Assembly (NCBI RefSeq): GCF_900095735.1
Contig: NZ_FNLO01000007.1
Span: 204,509 to 268,508, forward strand
DNA length: 64,000 nt
Direction of reading: 5' to 3'
DNA from: Chitinasiproducens palmae
GTDB lineage: Bacteria > Pseudomonadota > Gammaproteobacteria > Burkholderiales > Burkholderiaceae
Shown here: piece after piece, positions 30,782 through 39,626 of the stretch
Numbering within the stretch: position 1 is the stretch's first letter
Layout of the letters: every line of letters starts with the position of its first letter
Program-made: the position numbers and the translations under genes
The notes under the pieces: model-generated
What the model saw: the letters and a program-made list of their open reading frames with translations, nothing else
What the model was told of the DNA's origin: nothing
Databases searched by the model: none

Positions 30782-31990
30782 ATGTATCCCGACCGTATCT
30801 TCTCCGGCATGCGACCGACCGGTACGCTGCACCTCGGCCATTACCACGGGGTCTTGAAAAACTGGGTCCGGCTGCAGAACGAGTATCCGTGCTATTTCAG
30901 CGTGGTCGACCTGCACGCGCTGACCACGCATTACGAGTCCCCGGAGGTGATCGAGCAACACGTCTGGGACGTGCTGATCGACTGGCTGGCCGCGGGCATC
31001 GATCCGCAAAGCGCAACCCTGTTCATCCAGAGCCGTGTGCCCGAGCATTCCGAGCTCGCGCTGCTCCTTGGCATGAGCACGCCGCTTGGCTGGCTTGAAC
31101 GGGTGCCAACCTACAAGGAGCAGATCGAGAAACTGCGCGAGCGCGGCCGCGACCTGACGACCTATGGCTTCCTCGGCTATCCGCTGCTGATGACTGCCGA
31201 CATCCTGCTGTACCGCGCCAACCTGGTGCCGGTGGGCGAGGACCAGGCACCGCATCTTGAAATCGCGCGCGAACTGGCGCGCCGTTTCAACAATATGTAC
31301 GGGACCGAGCCGGGTTTCGAGGAAAAGGCGCAGGATGCGGCGAAGAAGCTGGGTGGCAAGCGCGCCAAGCTCTATTTCAAGCTGCGCACCGCGTACCAGC
31401 AGGAAGGGGACGACGAGGCGCTGGAGCAGGCGCGGGCGATGCTCCACGAGTCGCACAGCCTGTCGATGCACGATCGAGAGCGTCTGTTCGGTTACTTGGA
31501 AGGCGCGCGGCGGGTGATCCTGCCGGAGCCGCAGATCCTGTTGACCGAGGCGTCGCGCATGCCGGGCCTGGACGGACAGAAGATGTCCAAATCCTATGGC
31601 AATGCGATCGGCCTGCGCGAGGACAAAACGTCGATCGAAAAGAAGGTGCGCACGATGCCGACCGATCCGGCGCGCGTGCGCCGCACGGACCCGGGCGAGC
31701 CGGAGAAGTGCCCGGTGTGGCAACTGCACCGCGTCTATTCGGACGACAGCACGAAGGAATGGGTGCAGCAGGGCTGCCGGACTGCCGGCATCGGTTGCAT
31801 CGAATGCAAGCAGCCGGTGATCGACGGCATTCTCGCCGAGCAGCAGCCGATGCTCGAACGCGCCCAGCCTTACCTCGACGATCCGCAACTGCTGCGCGCG
31901 ATCGTCGCGAACGGCTGCGACAAGGCGCGCGAGGCGGCGCAGGAGACCATGCGCGAAGTGCGCGAGGTGATGGGCATCGGCTATCGCTGA
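30782..31990 (+). CDS. trpS: Tryptophanyl-tRNA synthetase
   Basis: 402 residues. The class I signatures are HLGH at 17-20 (TGTLHLGHYHG) and KMSKS at 267-271. The family segment FSGMRPTGTLH opens the protein and GEDQAPHLEI is present. At 402 residues it is the longer form with an inserted region that I associate with beta-proteobacteria; E. coli TrpS is 334. It charges tRNA-Trp. A 7-bp hairpin (32004-32020, no T-run) lies just downstream. Confidence 0.97.
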   Translation: MYPDRIFSGMRPTGTLHLGHYHGVLKNWVRLQNEYPCYFSVVDLHALTTHYESPEVIEQHVWDVLIDWLAAGIDPQSATLFIQSRVPEHSELALLLGMSTPLGWLERVPTYKEQIEKLRERGRDLTTYGFLGYPLLMTADILLYRANLVPVGEDQAPHLEIARELARRFNNMYGTEPGFEEKAQDAAKKLGGKRAKLYFKLRTAYQQEGDDEALEQARAMLHESHSLSMHDRERLFGYLEGARRVILPEPQILLTEASRMPGLDGQKMSKSYGNAIGLREDKTSIEKKVRTMPTDPARVRRTDPGEPEKCPVWQLHRVYSDDSTKEWVQQGCRTAGIGCIECKQPVIDGILAEQQPMLERAQPYLDDPQLLRAIVANGCDKAREAAQETMREVREVMGIGYR

Positions 31991-32157
31991 GCGAGGTCGC
32001 CGGGTCCGGCTTTGCCGGACTGACCGAACGGGCCAGGCGGCCCCGGCGGGCTGGACGGACCGGTTCGCCAGGCGATTGGCGCGCGGCGCTCTCTGCTTTC
32101 TATTACCAAAGATGAACGGCGCGGGCCCGCCATGCGCCGGTCCGTTCCGCCATCCGT

Positions 32158-32163
32158 TACAAT
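32158..32163 (+). promoter_or_regulatory. Candidate -10 element of dapA
   Basis: TACAAT 31 bases before the dapA ATG, giving a leader of about 25 nt. No recognisable -35. Confidence 0.5.
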
Positions 32164-32194
32164 CCGACATCGCATCTGTTCCAGACACCGCGCC

Positions 32195-33085
32195 ATGACC
32201 AGCGAAAATCGTATCCAAGGCAGCATCGTCGCAATCGTGACGCCGATGCATGAAGACGGCACGCTCGATCTGCCGTCGCTGAAGTCGCTGCTCGACTGGC
32301 ATGTCGAATCCGGCACCGACGCGATCGTCATCGTCGGCACGAGCGGCGAATCGCCGACGCTGCCGGTCGAGGAGCACCGCGAAATGATCAAGCTGGCCGT
32401 CGATCACGTCGCCGGCCGCATCCCGGTGATCGCGGGCGCCGGCGGCAATTCGACCGCCGAGGCGATCGAGCTGACGGATTACGCGAAGTCGGTCGGCGCG
32501 GATGCCACGCTGCAGGTTGTACCGTATTACAACAAGCCCGGCCAGGAAGGGATCTATCGCCACTTCCGCACCATCGCCGAGCGCGTCGACCTGCCGGTGA
32601 TCCTTTACAACGTGCCGGGCCGGACGGTCGCGGATGCGAGCAACGAAACGCTGCTGCGCCTGGCCCAGGTGCCCGGCATCATCGGCGTCAAGGACGCGAC
32701 CGGCAACATCGATCGCGGCGCCGAGCTCATCAAGCGCGCGCCGGCCGACTTCGCAATCTACAGCGGCGACGACCTGACGGCCGTCGCGCTGATGCTGCTC
32801 GGCGGGCAGGGCAACATCTCCGTGACCGCCAACGTCGCACCGGCGCAGATGCATGCGCTGTGCGTCGCGGCGATGGCCGGCGACGTCGCCGAAGCGCGCC
32901 GGCTGCACTTCCAGTTGCTGTCGCTGCACCGCGCGCTGTTCATCGAGGCGAATCCGATTCCAGCCAAGTGGGCCTTGCACCGCATGGGCCGGATCGGCGC
33001 GGGCATCCGTTTGCCGCTGACGCCGCTGGCCGCTGCGGGGCAGGACGTCCTGGGCGCCGCGCTGGCCGAGGCCGGCATTGCCTGA
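32195..33085 (+). CDS. dapA: 4-hydroxy-tetrahydrodipicolinate synthase
   Basis: 296 residues. The Schiff-base lysine K166 ([10 protein letters not shown]) and catalytic tyrosine Y138 (ILYNVPGRT) are in place, with GTSGESPTL near 48-56. It condenses pyruvate with aspartate semialdehyde in lysine and diaminopimelate synthesis. bamC follows after 123 bases, as in E. coli, with a 7-bp hairpin (33148-33167) in the gap. Confidence 0.97.
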   Translation: MTSENRIQGSIVAIVTPMHEDGTLDLPSLKSLLDWHVESGTDAIVIVGTSGESPTLPVEEHREMIKLAVDHVAGRIPVIAGAGGNSTAEAIELTDYAKSVGADATLQVVPYYNKPGQEGIYRHFRTIAERVDLPVILYNVPGRTVADASNETLLRLAQVPGIIGVKDATGNIDRGAELIKRAPADFAIYSGDDLTAVALMLLGGQGNISVTANVAPAQMHALCVAAMAGDVAEARRLHFQLLSLHRALFIEANPIPAKWALHRMGRIGAGIRLPLTPLAAAGQDVLGAALAEAGIA

Positions 33086-33208
33086 GTCCGCGCTTGGCCG
33101 CACGGTTGCGTCGCATGCGCGGCCGTCGGTCTGGTCTCTCCGTCGCGCCGCGGCATCCTTGCCGCGGTCAAGTCGACCGCCTTTCGTTCCCGTCTGATCA
33201 ACTCCCTC

Positions 33209-34339
33209 ATGAAACGTAACGACCGTCGTTTGACGACCCTCGCCGCTGCGACGCTGGTTGCCACGCTCTGCGGCTGCAGTAGCGTGAGCGACATGCTGCA
33301 GGGCGATCGCGTGAAGTACAAGGACGCGGGGACCGCCCCGAATCTGGTCGTACCGCCCGGGCTCAGCGACGTGCAAGCGAACAAGCAGCGCTATGTCGCG
33401 CCGCCGAGCACCGCCGGACTTGGCAGCAACCCCCGGCTGTCGCAGACGCCTGACGGCGGCACCACGCTTGGCGTGCCGACTGCGTCCGATCCATACGGCA
33501 TGCACTTTGAGTACGACGGCAACCAACGTTGGCTGGTGGTCGACGGACGCGATCCCGATCAGCTCTGGGGCGATCTGAAAGCGTTCTGGGAAGCCAACGG
33601 CTTCGCCGTGGTCACCGACGCACCGGCGACCGGCGTGCTGGAAACCGACTGGGCCGAGAACCGCGCGAACATTCCGAACGACTGGTTCCGCAAGACGGTC
33701 GGCAAGTTGCTGGACTGGGCGTACTCCTCCGGGACGCGCGACAAGTTCCGCACGCGTGTCGAGCGCACGCCGGACGGCGGCACTGAAATCTTCATCACCC
33801 ATCGCGGTATGGAGGAAGTATTGACCGGGCGCTACCAGGAATCGTCGCGTTGGGTCGAACGGCCGCGCAACCCGCAGCTCGAAAACGCCTTCCTGCAATT
33901 GCTCGCCGAAAAATTCGGTGTCAGCGCGGAGCGTGCGAAGCAACTCGCGGACAATCCGCGGCAGGCGAATGCAGGCGAGCGCATCGTCTCGACCGATGCG
34001 AACGGCCTGGTGCTGACCGAGCCGGTCGATCGCGCGTGGCTGCGCGTTGGCCTGGCGCTCGACCGCAGCAATTTCGTGGTTGACCGCAGCGATCGCGCGA
34101 CGGGCGTGTTCGTGGTGCGCTATGCAAATCCGAACGAGGAAGTGGACCAGAACGGCCTGTTCAGCAAGCTGTTCGGCCGCAAGCCGACCAAGCAGGACGA
34201 GACGCGTCAGTACCGCGTGGCAGTGCGTGCCGACGCAAGCGGGCGCACGCGCGTCAGCGTGCTCGACGAAAGCGGCAATCCGGACGGTTCGTCGGATGCA
34301 CAGCGCATCGTGGCCGCGCTGAAGAACCAGCTCAGCTGA
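33209..34339 (+). CDS. bamC: Outer membrane assembly lipoprotein BamC
   Basis: 376 residues. A signal peptide with lipobox LCGC (Cys near 23) is followed by the disordered BamD-binding stretch (GDRVKYKDAGTAPNLVVPPGLSD), then two helix-grip domains (WLVVDGRDPDQLWGDLKAFWEANGF and, after about 270, WLRVGLALDRSNFVVDRSDR). It is an outer-membrane accessory of the BAM complex. Its place after dapA is conserved. Confidence 0.95.
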   Translation: MKRNDRRLTTLAAATLVATLCGCSSVSDMLQGDRVKYKDAGTAPNLVVPPGLSDVQANKQRYVAPPSTAGLGSNPRLSQTPDGGTTLGVPTASDPYGMHFEYDGNQRWLVVDGRDPDQLWGDLKAFWEANGFAVVTDAPATGVLETDWAENRANIPNDWFRKTVGKLLDWAYSSGTRDKFRTRVERTPDGGTEIFITHRGMEEVLTGRYQESSRWVERPRNPQLENAFLQLLAEKFGVSAERAKQLADNPRQANAGERIVSTDANGLVLTEPVDRAWLRVGLALDRSNFVVDRSDRATGVFVVRYANPNEEVDQNGLFSKLFGRKPTKQDETRQYRVAVRADASGRTRVSVLDESGNPDGSSDAQRIVAALKNQLS

Positions 34340-34350
34340 GGCGGCGCTGC

Positions 34351-35127
34351 GTGCGTTTTTCCAGTCTTGGCAGTGGCAGTGACGGCAATGCGCTGGTCGT
34401 GGAGGGCAGCGAAGGCAGTACCACGACACGCGTGCTGCTCGATTGTGGCTTCTCGATGCGCGAGGCGGTCCGGCGTCTCGAACGTGCAGCCCTGACGCCG
34501 GACCAACTGCAGGGCATCCTGATCACGCACGAACACAGCGATCATATCGGCGGCGCGCTGTCGCTGGCCCGCAAGACCGGCCTACCGGTCTATATGAGTT
34601 GGGGAACGGCCCTCGCCACGCGCGCCGTCGATGCGAAGGTCGATCTGCGCATCATCGAGGCCGGCGAAGCACTGCGCATCGGCGATCTCGACGTGCACCC
34701 CTACACCGTGCCGCACGACGCGCGCGAACCGCTGCAATTCACCTTCTCAGACGGCGCGCGACGACTCGGCGTGCTGACCGACGTTGGCATCGGCACGCCC
34801 CATATCGTCGAAACGCTGTCGCGTTGCGACGCATTGATTCTCGAGTGCAATCACGACCGTGAGATGCTGAGCAATGGCCGATACCCGCCGATGTTGAAGG
34901 CGCGTATCGGTGGCAGTCACGGCCACCTCGCCAATGACGCCGCGGCGGAGATTCTGGCGGCGCTTGCACACGGCGCATTGCGGCACGTCGTGGCGGCCCA
35001 CCTCAGCGCCGAGAACAACCAGGCTGGCCTGGCGCAAGCGGCGCTGGCGGGCGCGCTCGGCGCGCATGCGGGCGACATTCTGGTGGCGTCGCAGGCGGAC
35101 GGGTTCGACTGGTTGTCGATTGCCTGA
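34351..35127 (+). CDS. MBL-fold metallohydrolase, YycJ/WalJ type
   Basis: 258 residues from a GTG start 11 bases after bamC. The zinc motif THEHSDH gives H60, H62, D64 and H65. It begins MRFSSLGSGSDGNALVVEG, the YycJ/WalJ form, with LTDVGIGTPHIVETL and ILECNHDREML further on. Relatives are 5'-3' exonucleases or of unknown role. Probably co-transcribed with bamC. Confidence 0.9.
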   Translation: MRFSSLGSGSDGNALVVEGSEGSTTTRVLLDCGFSMREAVRRLERAALTPDQLQGILITHEHSDHIGGALSLARKTGLPVYMSWGTALATRAVDAKVDLRIIEAGEALRIGDLDVHPYTVPHDAREPLQFTFSDGARRLGVLTDVGIGTPHIVETLSRCDALILECNHDREMLSNGRYPPMLKARIGGSHGHLANDAAAEILAALAHGALRHVVAAHLSAENNQAGLAQAALAGALGAHAGDILVASQADGFDWLSIA

Positions 35128-35621
35128 GGCATTGCGCAGCGCGCGTTCCGCGCGTTGCCCGACGGGCGTATCGGAGCGCAAGTGGTCGACGGCGCGAATC
35201 TCCGAGAACGACGGCTTGAGCGACAGTCGTTAATGACCCCGTCGCGCACGCTCAGCCGCAGCACGCTGCAATGCCCGTTGCCGCTTTATCGCTTTGTCGC
35301 TGTATGGCTGTGTGGCGTTGGCGCTTCGGCGCTTTTGGACGCGGCGACATCGTACGCGATTCAAGCGAGGGCATGACTTCTTGCTGGCTCGAACTGTCCT
35401 GGTTCCGTTCGTCCCTTTCTTGTTTTCAAATGCAAGAACGCCGTACAGTGTGGCGCGAATCGCACGCTCAAGCGGGTGCGAGCGAAGTGAGGGACGAACC
35501 AACGCCTGCGCAGGGCTGGCCACGACTCGGATGAGTGGCCGCTGACCTCACCGCAATCGCGCCCAACCTTCCGATGCCCGCCGCTGTGCGGCAGCGACAC
35601 AGTCGGCGGACCCGAAAAGAC
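35128..35621. other. Gene-free stretch before a bidirectional terminator
   Basis: About 490 bases of somewhat lower GC. Small open frames on both strands show no family feature. A small RNA is possible, but I see no specific signal for one. Confidence 0.5.
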
Positions 35622-35655
35622 AAAAGGCGCGTCATCCGGAGATGACACGCCTTTT
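35622..35655. terminator. Bidirectional intrinsic terminator
   Basis: AAAAGGCGCGTCATC (35622-35636), loop CGGA, and GATGACACGCCTTTT (35641-35655) form a 15-bp stem with one mismatch. A-run and T-run flank it on either strand, so it can end the minus-strand lipoprotein transcript and any plus-strand read-through. Confidence 0.85.
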
Positions 35656-35691
35656 CGCTACCGGCTGCGCAGGGCAGCCAGTGCGTCAGCC

Positions 35692-35964
35692 TTACTGGCT
35701 CGCGCCCGAAGCGGGGGCAGCAGCAGCAGCGTCCGAAGCCGACGAAGCAGCCATCGAAGCCGAAGCAGCGGCATCGCTCGCAGCGTCAGCAGCGCTCGAC
35801 GCAGCCATGCTGGCCGAAGCGGCAGCCGAATTCGCGTCGGTTGCAGCGGCCGAAGCGGCAGCGGCGTCGCTGGCAGCGCCCGGAGCGTTCGTGTCTTCCT
35901 TCTTGCCGCATGCGCCGAGAGCCAGCGCACCTGCCATCATCGCTACGAGGAGAGTCTTGTTCAT
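35692..35964 (-). CDS. Small Ala/Ser-rich lipoprotein
   Basis: 90 residues from ATG 35964, preceded by AAAGGAC. A signal peptide (MNKTLLVAMMAGALALGACGKK) ends in lipobox LGAC. The mature part is almost only Ala, Ser, Asp and Met, with a repeated ASDAAAASA-like pattern (AAASASMAASSAADAASDAA), probably a long helix. Small lipoproteins like this are common in Burkholderiales, with no known function. The DNA repeat is imperfect, so it reads as composition rather than a recent array. A terminator follows. Confidence 0.85.
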   Translation of the reverse strand: MNKTLLVAMMAGALALGACGKKEDTNAPGAASDAAAASAAATDANSAAASASMAASSAADAASDAAASASMAASSASDAAAAAPASGASQ

Positions 35965-36174
35965 GATTAGTCCTTTTATGGTTAAAGGTAAGCAATAGCG
36001 CGAGGTAAAGCGTTTCGTGTGTTCCAGTACCGCCCAACCGCTCGGCGACACCCCGCGTGAAACATCCGATGCAGTCGCTGAGCCAAAGATTATAGGCATT
36101 TCTACCTAAACAGTCGACTGGAGACGCTGCCCGCATCGGTCAAAGCCATTCACGACAACGGCTTCGAAACCGCC

Positions 36175-37383
36175 TCATGCAAAGCCTATCCATCCGGCAC
36201 GATACCATCCGTATATCTGCTGCACTATCGACGTTTGGTTAGCGAGTGTTACAAAAAGTGTCGGTTCGAGTTGCCGACTGTTCGCCAACGTTTGCCAGGC
36301 ATGTCGGGTCGACTCGTCCAGCGCCAGCGCTTCCCCGTTGATGAAGAAATGCCGTTCGTCGTACAGCAGAATTGACTTCCGGTCGGCACGGATTCCGACC
36401 TGCGATGCGTGGAGCACGAAGCGGGCCAGGGGCGCAGGGCGGTCGGGCGAATCGAAGAAGGTGGTCGCCTTCGGTTCGCTCAAGTACACCCCAAGCGTTT
36501 CAGCCAGCAGGGGTTCGTCGAATCGGAGCTTGCGCATCGCGGCGCGCAGCTGGCTTGCCATGCGCTCGGGCACCCGGCCCGGGCTTGTCGTCGCCGGTGC
36601 ACCCGCGTCGCGATACAACGCTGGCTCGGCGTCGCTCAGGCGGTCACCCAAGCGAAAAAGGCACTGCACTTGCAATTCTTGCAAGGACGGCGCGCGAAAG
36701 CCGATCGAGCATGTCACGCAGTTGTCCAGCGCCACGCCGTCATGCGCATATTTCGGCGGCAGGTAGAGCATGTCGCCGGGCTCCAACACATACTCTTCCT
36801 CTGCGACGAAGTTGGCCAACAGCTTCAGCGGCACGCCGTCGCGCAGCGTGAGGTCCTGTTGCGCGCCAATTCGCCAGCGGCGGCGTCCCTTGGTCTGGAG
36901 CAGGAACACGTCGTAGGAGTCGAAGTGCGGGCCGACCCCGCCACCGGGCGCGGCGACGCTGATCATCACGTCATCGAGGCGGGCACTCGGTACAAAACGG
37001 AATCGATCAAGCAATGCGTCGGCGACCTCGTCATGCAGATTCACACCTTGCACGAGTACTGTCCAATCACGCGCGGGTAGCGCGTCGAAGCGTTCGGGTT
37101 CAAAAGGTCCGGATTCGACCTGCCAGCGTTTGCGGCGCTGACTGATCAGGCGGGCTTCGACGTCGTCATCGCATGCGAGTTGGCACAGGGTCTGCGGGTC
37201 GAAGCGGTCGACGAATTCAGGCAGGGCGTTGCGGACCAGCAGCGGCCGGCGCTGCCAGTACCGTTTCATGAACTGTGCGGCACTCAGGCCGGCGAGCCAG
37301 GGCAACGGCGCGTCGACGGCCAGCGTGGCGTAACGCTCGACCGTGCGATTGGAGGCCGCGAGCGGGGATGACGCAACGCGCAT
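36175..37383 (-). CDS. roxA: JmjC-type cupin, ribosomal L16 arginine hydroxylase-like
   Basis: 402 residues. Iron ligands are H153 and D155 (GPHFDSYDVFLLQ) and H214 (PPKYAHDG). The segment TKGRRRWRIGAQQDL and the C-terminal region match the YcfD/RoxA family, 2-oxoglutarate oxygenases that hydroxylate an arginine of ribosomal protein L16. The start at 37383 directly follows TACATTATACG with no ribosome binding site. It is divergent from slyD and the two promoters must overlap. A longer open frame upstream is only the antisense of slyD. Confidence 0.88.
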   Translation of the reverse strand: MRVASSPLAASNRTVERYATLAVDAPLPWLAGLSAAQFMKRYWQRRPLLVRNALPEFVDRFDPQTLCQLACDDDVEARLISQRRKRWQVESGPFEPERFDALPARDWTVLVQGVNLHDEVADALLDRFRFVPSARLDDVMISVAAPGGGVGPHFDSYDVFLLQTKGRRRWRIGAQQDLTLRDGVPLKLLANFVAEEEYVLEPGDMLYLPPKYAHDGVALDNCVTCSIGFRAPSLQELQVQCLFRLGDRLSDAEPALYRDAGAPATTSPGRVPERMASQLRAAMRKLRFDEPLLAETLGVYLSEPKATTFFDSPDRPAPLARFVLHASQVGIRADRKSILLYDERHFFINGEALALDESTRHAWQTLANSRQLEPTLFVTLANQTSIVQQIYGWYRAGWIGFA

Positions 37384-37394
37384 CGTATAATGTA
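37384..37394. promoter_or_regulatory. Overlapping divergent -10 elements (slyD and JmjC gene)
   Basis: TATAAT at 37386-37391 on the plus strand fits slyD (start 37416, with a CAGGAGA binding site between). On the minus strand TACATT (37394-37389) ends 5 bases before the JmjC start codon at 37383. The two share bases. Confidence 0.5.
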
Positions 37395-37415
37395 GGCCAG
37401 GTTCAGGAGAAGAAA

Positions 37416-37982
37416 ATGAAGATCGAGAAAGACACCGTCGTCGGCCTGACGTATCGGCTGACCGATGCGCAGGGCAATATGATCGAGGAGAGCGACGAGC
37501 CGATGGTGTATTTGCACGGCGGCTATGATGGCACGTTCCCCAAGATCGAGGAAGCGCTCGACGGGCAAGAGACCGGTTACCGCGCGGAGCTTCAATTGGA
37601 GCCGCAGGATGCGTTCGGCGACTACGATCCCGAGTTGGTGAAGGTCGAGCCGCGTGCCCGTTTTCCGGAGCCGCTGGAAGTCGGCATGCAGTTCGAAGGC
37701 ACGCCGGACGAAGGGGATGACGCCGAAGACGGGCTGATCTACACGGTGACCGATCTCGCGGAAGACAAGGTCGTGCTCGACGGCAATCACCCGCTTGCGG
37801 GCATGGCACTGCGCTTCGCGCTCGAAGTCGTTGAAGTGCGCGAAGCGACGCCGGAAGAAATCGAGCATGAGCACGCACATGGCATAGACGGGCTCGAAGT
37901 GGTCGACTACGACGAGGACGAAGGCGACGAGGGCGATGTCGACGACGTTGCGAGTCTGCCGAAAACGCCGACGCTGCACTGA
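37416..37982 (+). CDS. slyD: FKBP-type peptidyl-prolyl isomerase, SlyD family
   Basis: 188 residues from ATG 37416 after CAGGAGA. The FKBP half starts MKIEKDTVVGLTYRLTDAQG and contains MVYLHGGYDGTFPKIEEALDG; the inserted chaperone flap is EPRARFPEPLEVGMQF to NHPLAGMALRF. The tail is very acidic (DYDEDEGDEGDVDDV) and has only a short EHEHAHG His motif, rather than the long metal-binding His/Cys tail of E. coli SlyD, so nickel binding is probably weak. It acts in the cytoplasm on proline-limited folding. Confidence 0.94.
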   Translation: MKIEKDTVVGLTYRLTDAQGNMIEESDEPMVYLHGGYDGTFPKIEEALDGQETGYRAELQLEPQDAFGDYDPELVKVEPRARFPEPLEVGMQFEGTPDEGDDAEDGLIYTVTDLAEDKVVLDGNHPLAGMALRFALEVVEVREATPEEIEHEHAHGIDGLEVVDYDEDEGDEGDVDDVASLPKTPTLH

Positions 37983-38087
37983 CTGCGCGGCTTGCTACGC
38001 GCGCATTGGAGTCGACGTTGACTGCAACGTGGTTTGCCGCGACGGGCGGCGACCAGGCGCGCAGAGGACTGCGCGCTCGATACAAAA

Positions 38088-38126
38088 GAAAACGCTCGCG
38101 TCGAAGGACGCGAGCGTTTTCTTTTG
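38088..38126. terminator. Bidirectional terminator between slyD and M48 gene
   Basis: GAAAACGCTCGCGTC (38088-38102), loop GAAG, perfect complement GACGCGAGCGTTTTC (38107-38121), then TTTTG. It lies between converging genes and has A/T tracts on both sides. Confidence 0.92.
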
Positions 38127-38268
38127 ATGCCGTTCGGACGGTTTATCGCGGCGCCGCCCGGGCTGTTCTCGATGCGACGGGAGACCGGCCAGCCGAGTTG
38201 GCGCGGTGCGCTGCGATTACCGAAACGAGGGCCGCGAGCGGGCCTGGCGGCCGCGCCCGCTGCGCGAC

Positions 38269-39036
38269 TTACTGCCCGTTCGCGATACGCTGCTCGATAT
38301 GTTGGGCACGATCCGGCGACGACGGGTGCGAGCTGAACATGCTCGATTGACCGTTGTCGAGCTTGGCGAGCTTCTGGAACGCCGTGACCAGGCCACGCGG
38401 GTTTTGTCCCTTCTTCTTCTGGGCGTCGAACGAATAGTCGTCGGCCGCCGTCTCCTGGCTTTGCGAGAACTGAGCGTTCACCAGTGCTTCGGCCAGAGCG
38501 CCCAGCTGGGAGTTCGAGAGCGACGCCACTACGCTATTGCCCGAAGCTCCCGCCAGACCGCGCGCGGCCGTCGTCGCATACGCTACCTGCATCGCACGCT
38601 GCGTGTGGCCGAGTGCGACGTGCCCCATTTCGTGGCCGACCACGCCGCGTACTTCGTCGTCGTTCATCATGTCCATCAGGCCGCTATACACGCGCACGCA
38701 GCCGTTGGCCATCGCCCACGCATTGACGTCCTTGGTCATGTACACCTTGTAGTTGACCGGCTGGCCATTGATGTCGTTGCCGAGCTGCGAGGCGATCCGG
38801 TTCAGACGCTGCTGGTATTTGCTGTTTGCTGCCGCGACGGTGTGCGTCTTGTCTTCCTGCTGGCAAGCCTGATCCGACAACTGCTTCACATCGCTCGCGG
38901 AGAGCGACATTGCCTTGTAGGCCTGTCCGCCCGACGCCATCAAGGCATTGCTGTTCAGGCTGCTCAAATCCCCATTTGCACAAGCCGTCAGCGAAGCGGC
39001 CACGGCGGCGGCAAGACACGCACTCTTGATTGTCAT
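38269..39036 (-). CDS. M48-family metalloprotease lipoprotein
   Basis: 255 residues. The signal peptide ends in lipobox LTAC (Cys 19). The zinc site HEMGH is at 135-139, with the third ligand probably in QETAADDYSF. It is of the YcaL/LoiP (YggG) type: small periplasmic, outer-membrane-anchored metalloproteases involved in envelope quality control. It converges with slyD through a shared terminator. Confidence 0.93.
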   Translation of the reverse strand: MTIKSACLAAAVAASLTACANGDLSSLNSNALMASGGQAYKAMSLSASDVKQLSDQACQQEDKTHTVAAANSKYQQRLNRIASQLGNDINGQPVNYKVYMTKDVNAWAMANGCVRVYSGLMDMMNDDEVRGVVGHEMGHVALGHTQRAMQVAYATTAARGLAGASGNSVVASLSNSQLGALAEALVNAQFSQSQETAADDYSFDAQKKKGQNPRGLVTAFQKLAKLDNGQSSMFSSHPSSPDRAQHIEQRIANGQ

Positions 39037-39626
39037 TAGTTGTAGTCCCCTGATAACGCGGTTATAGGTCCGTCGTTCTACCGCACATAATCGGTAATGT
39101 TTAGTAATAAACGACCTTACGATTCTACAACGGAGAATCGGACTTTCGCCTGAGTGTCGGTGCGCTCGCAGTCAGAGCGGGCGGCAGCGCCGCCCATCCT
39201 GAAATTTCCTAGTCTAATCATCGGGTTATCGGTGTACCCGAAAGCTGTAACCGAACGCGTGGCAGATGGCGCTCGATGCGACGGGAGCACTCGAGAAAAT
39301 AGTTCGACGCGAACTTATTACCGAGGTGGCATTTGGGTGGCACAAATTACTAAATCGGACGCTGCACTATCCGCGTTTCCGCGCCTTTCTGAGCCATGCC
39401 GTTGCGACTGTCACACGTTTTTCTTGGGCCGGATAATAGCGGCGCTGGCCTGGAAAGGTGGATGGGGTAAGGGATCGGGGCTGGCGGGCTGGCCGGGACG
39501 GCACCCTGTGGCGGATGAGGCAACAGCGAAACATGTGCTCGCCACGGCATGACGTTCATCCCGAACGCCTCGGCTCACCGTCGGAACTGCCGAGCCGGCG
39601 AACGCACGGGCATTGCTCGGGGCGGC
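39037..39626. other. Gene-free stretch upstream of the M48 gene
   Basis: About 590 bases, clearly more A/T-rich than the surroundings in 39040-39430. It includes the promoter region of the M48 gene. Short plus-strand frames do not look real. No repeat or hairpin stands out. Confidence 0.5.

Noticed and set aside
32004..32020. Terminator after trpS
   Set aside because: A 7-bp hairpin without any T-run; too weak to call with confidence.
30719..34429. Minus-strand open frame of 1236 codons opposite trpS, dapA and bamC
   Set aside because: It is antisense to three clear genes. High GC at third positions removes stop codons on the opposite strand, and no protein family pattern is visible.
35128..35621. 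Small RNA upstream of the bidirectional terminator
   Set aside because: A terminator and a gene-free stretch are suggestive, but no promoter close to it or conserved structure can be shown from sequence alone.
37384..38085. N-terminal extension of the JmjC protein to 636 residues
   Set aside because: The extra 234 residues are the antisense of slyD and Arg-rich; the family starts at 37383.
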